A stretch of 64,000 nt of DNA from JAVJQS01 sp040218815 (GTDB lineage Bacteria > Bacteroidota > Bacteroidia > Flavobacteriales_E > Vicingaceae): positions 39,518-103,517 of the forward strand of contig JAVJQS010000002.1 in NCBI GenBank assembly GCA_040218815.1. The letters run 5' to 3'. Below, in pieces: positions 63,550 to 64,000 of this stretch (position 1 is its first letter; each line of letters begins with the position of its first letter). A program made the translations under genes and the position numbers. The notes under the pieces were generated by a model, which did not search any database, was not told the origin of the DNA, and worked only from the letters and a program-made list of their open reading frames with translations.

Positions 63550-64000
63550 AATTTAATTGTTATTGATCGGTTTTAATTTTAACGATTGTATTTAAAGTTA
63601 TTGCCTGCGAATTTAGCAGACTTTATTGAATATTGATAATTTTTAATGAACGATTGTAAAATTATTTTATTTTGATTCCTAGTAATTTAAGTTTCTAAAC
63701 GAATAGAATTGCTTCTAAAAGATAGGTTATATCGTAAAAAAGCAAGCATATTTTAAAGAACGTCTCGTCTTTTACCTTCCCGACATCATGCGGAGAGGAA
63801 GGCCTGCCTATCGTCAGACAGGTATACCTAGCGGTAGGCAGGCCTGCCTACCGCTAGGTAGGGATTATTCCGCTTCGCTTCATGTTTTCGTCCCGATATC
63901 TCGGGACTCGGAACGAACCCGACTTTTTATTATCGGGGGTTCTCACCCCTTCATATACTCTAGATTTTCAAACATATTTTAAAGAACGTCTCATCTTTTA
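63550..64000. repeat. Intergenic repeat island with palindrome and flanking direct repeats
   Basis: Upstream of exbB there is a promoter-sized AT-rich segment, then a repeat cluster. Two 28-bp direct repeats (63747-63774 and 63973-64000, one mismatch, core TTTTAAAGAACGTCTC) enclose about 200 bases. Inside is a 36-bp perfect palindrome (63825-63860) built from two inverted 18-base halves with CCTGCCTACCGCTAGG as core. A degenerate copy of the half lies at 63801-63822, and a hairpin GTCCCGA/TCGGGAC lies at 63890-63907. The right repeat ends at the window edge, so it may continue. No real gene was found in this stretch. Confidence 0.8.
63825..63860. repeat. 36-bp perfect palindrome
   Basis: Left half TACCTAGCGGTAGGCAGG, right half its exact reverse complement, no spacer. 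A partly matching third copy lies just to the left. Such GC-rich palindromes in AT-rich Bacteroidota DNA belong to dispersed REP-like families and may extrude as cruciforms or act as transcript 3' ends. Confidence 0.9.

Noticed and set aside
63788..63982. A 64-codon open frame on the plus strand
   Set aside because: It runs through the palindrome and direct repeats and has no protein-like conservation pattern.

Overview
The window looks like an AT-rich chromosomal segment from a free-living, probably marine, member of the Bacteroidota (Flavobacteriales or Cytophagales type). Support comes from type IX secretion (T9SS) cargo with both kinds of C-terminal sorting domain, PorP/SprF proteins, a giant SprB-repeat adhesin, several exact matches to the Bacteroidota -7 promoter box TAnnTTTG, frequent TTG starts, and dispersed repeats of a kind seen in this phylum. 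I see no rRNA, tRNA, CRISPR array, transposase or prophage. I make no genus assignment.

Layout. (1) Positions 1-7116, all on the minus strand: a tight signalling operon of PAS/GAF sensor kinases and response regulators. One large kinase is split by an apparent one-base frameshift at 6342-6346. (2) 7520-16330, plus strand: a 1924-residue PKD-repeat surface protein that lacks a sorting domain, then a small protein that is little more than a sorting domain, a PorP/SprF protein and a type A T9SS cargo protein. (3) 17050-19243: two paralogous small exported proteins and a SHOCT lipoprotein. (4) 19313-24488: a YpdA-like flavoprotein, a eukaryote-like cysteine dioxygenase, divergent from it a cysteine sulfinate/glutamate-type PLP decarboxylase, then a sodium:solute symporter and a HAD phosphatase. 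I read this as a probable hypotaurine/taurine locus. (5) 24493-35529: housekeeping and envelope genes, including a PhoD-like phosphatase, superoxide dismutase, CPBP protease, DusB, a LolC/E-type permease, RbfA, a glycosyltransferase and an MsbA-like exporter. (6) 35582-50275, minus strand: a 4582-residue SprB-like protein followed by its SprF-like partner. (7) 50525-63549: metG, an EamA transporter, a cyclase-family enzyme, a GIY-YIG protein lying between 48-bp direct repeats, a TonB-like protein, rnr, an unknown exported protein, marC, lipA and an ExbB-ExbD-ExbD operon. (8) 63550-64000: a non-coding repeat island with a 36-bp perfect palindrome between 28-bp direct repeats.

How the genes work together. 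Two independent modules pair T9SS cargo or sorting domains with a PorP/SprF protein, matching the known need of SprB for SprF. The CDO and decarboxylase catalyse consecutive steps from cysteine to hypotaurine. The Exb proteins and the TonB-like protein point to energised outer-membrane transport. The points most worth a second look are the split kinase, the separated sorting domain, the CDO/decarboxylase locus, the repeat-flanked GIY-YIG cassette, and the higher-order repeat inside the giant adhesin.
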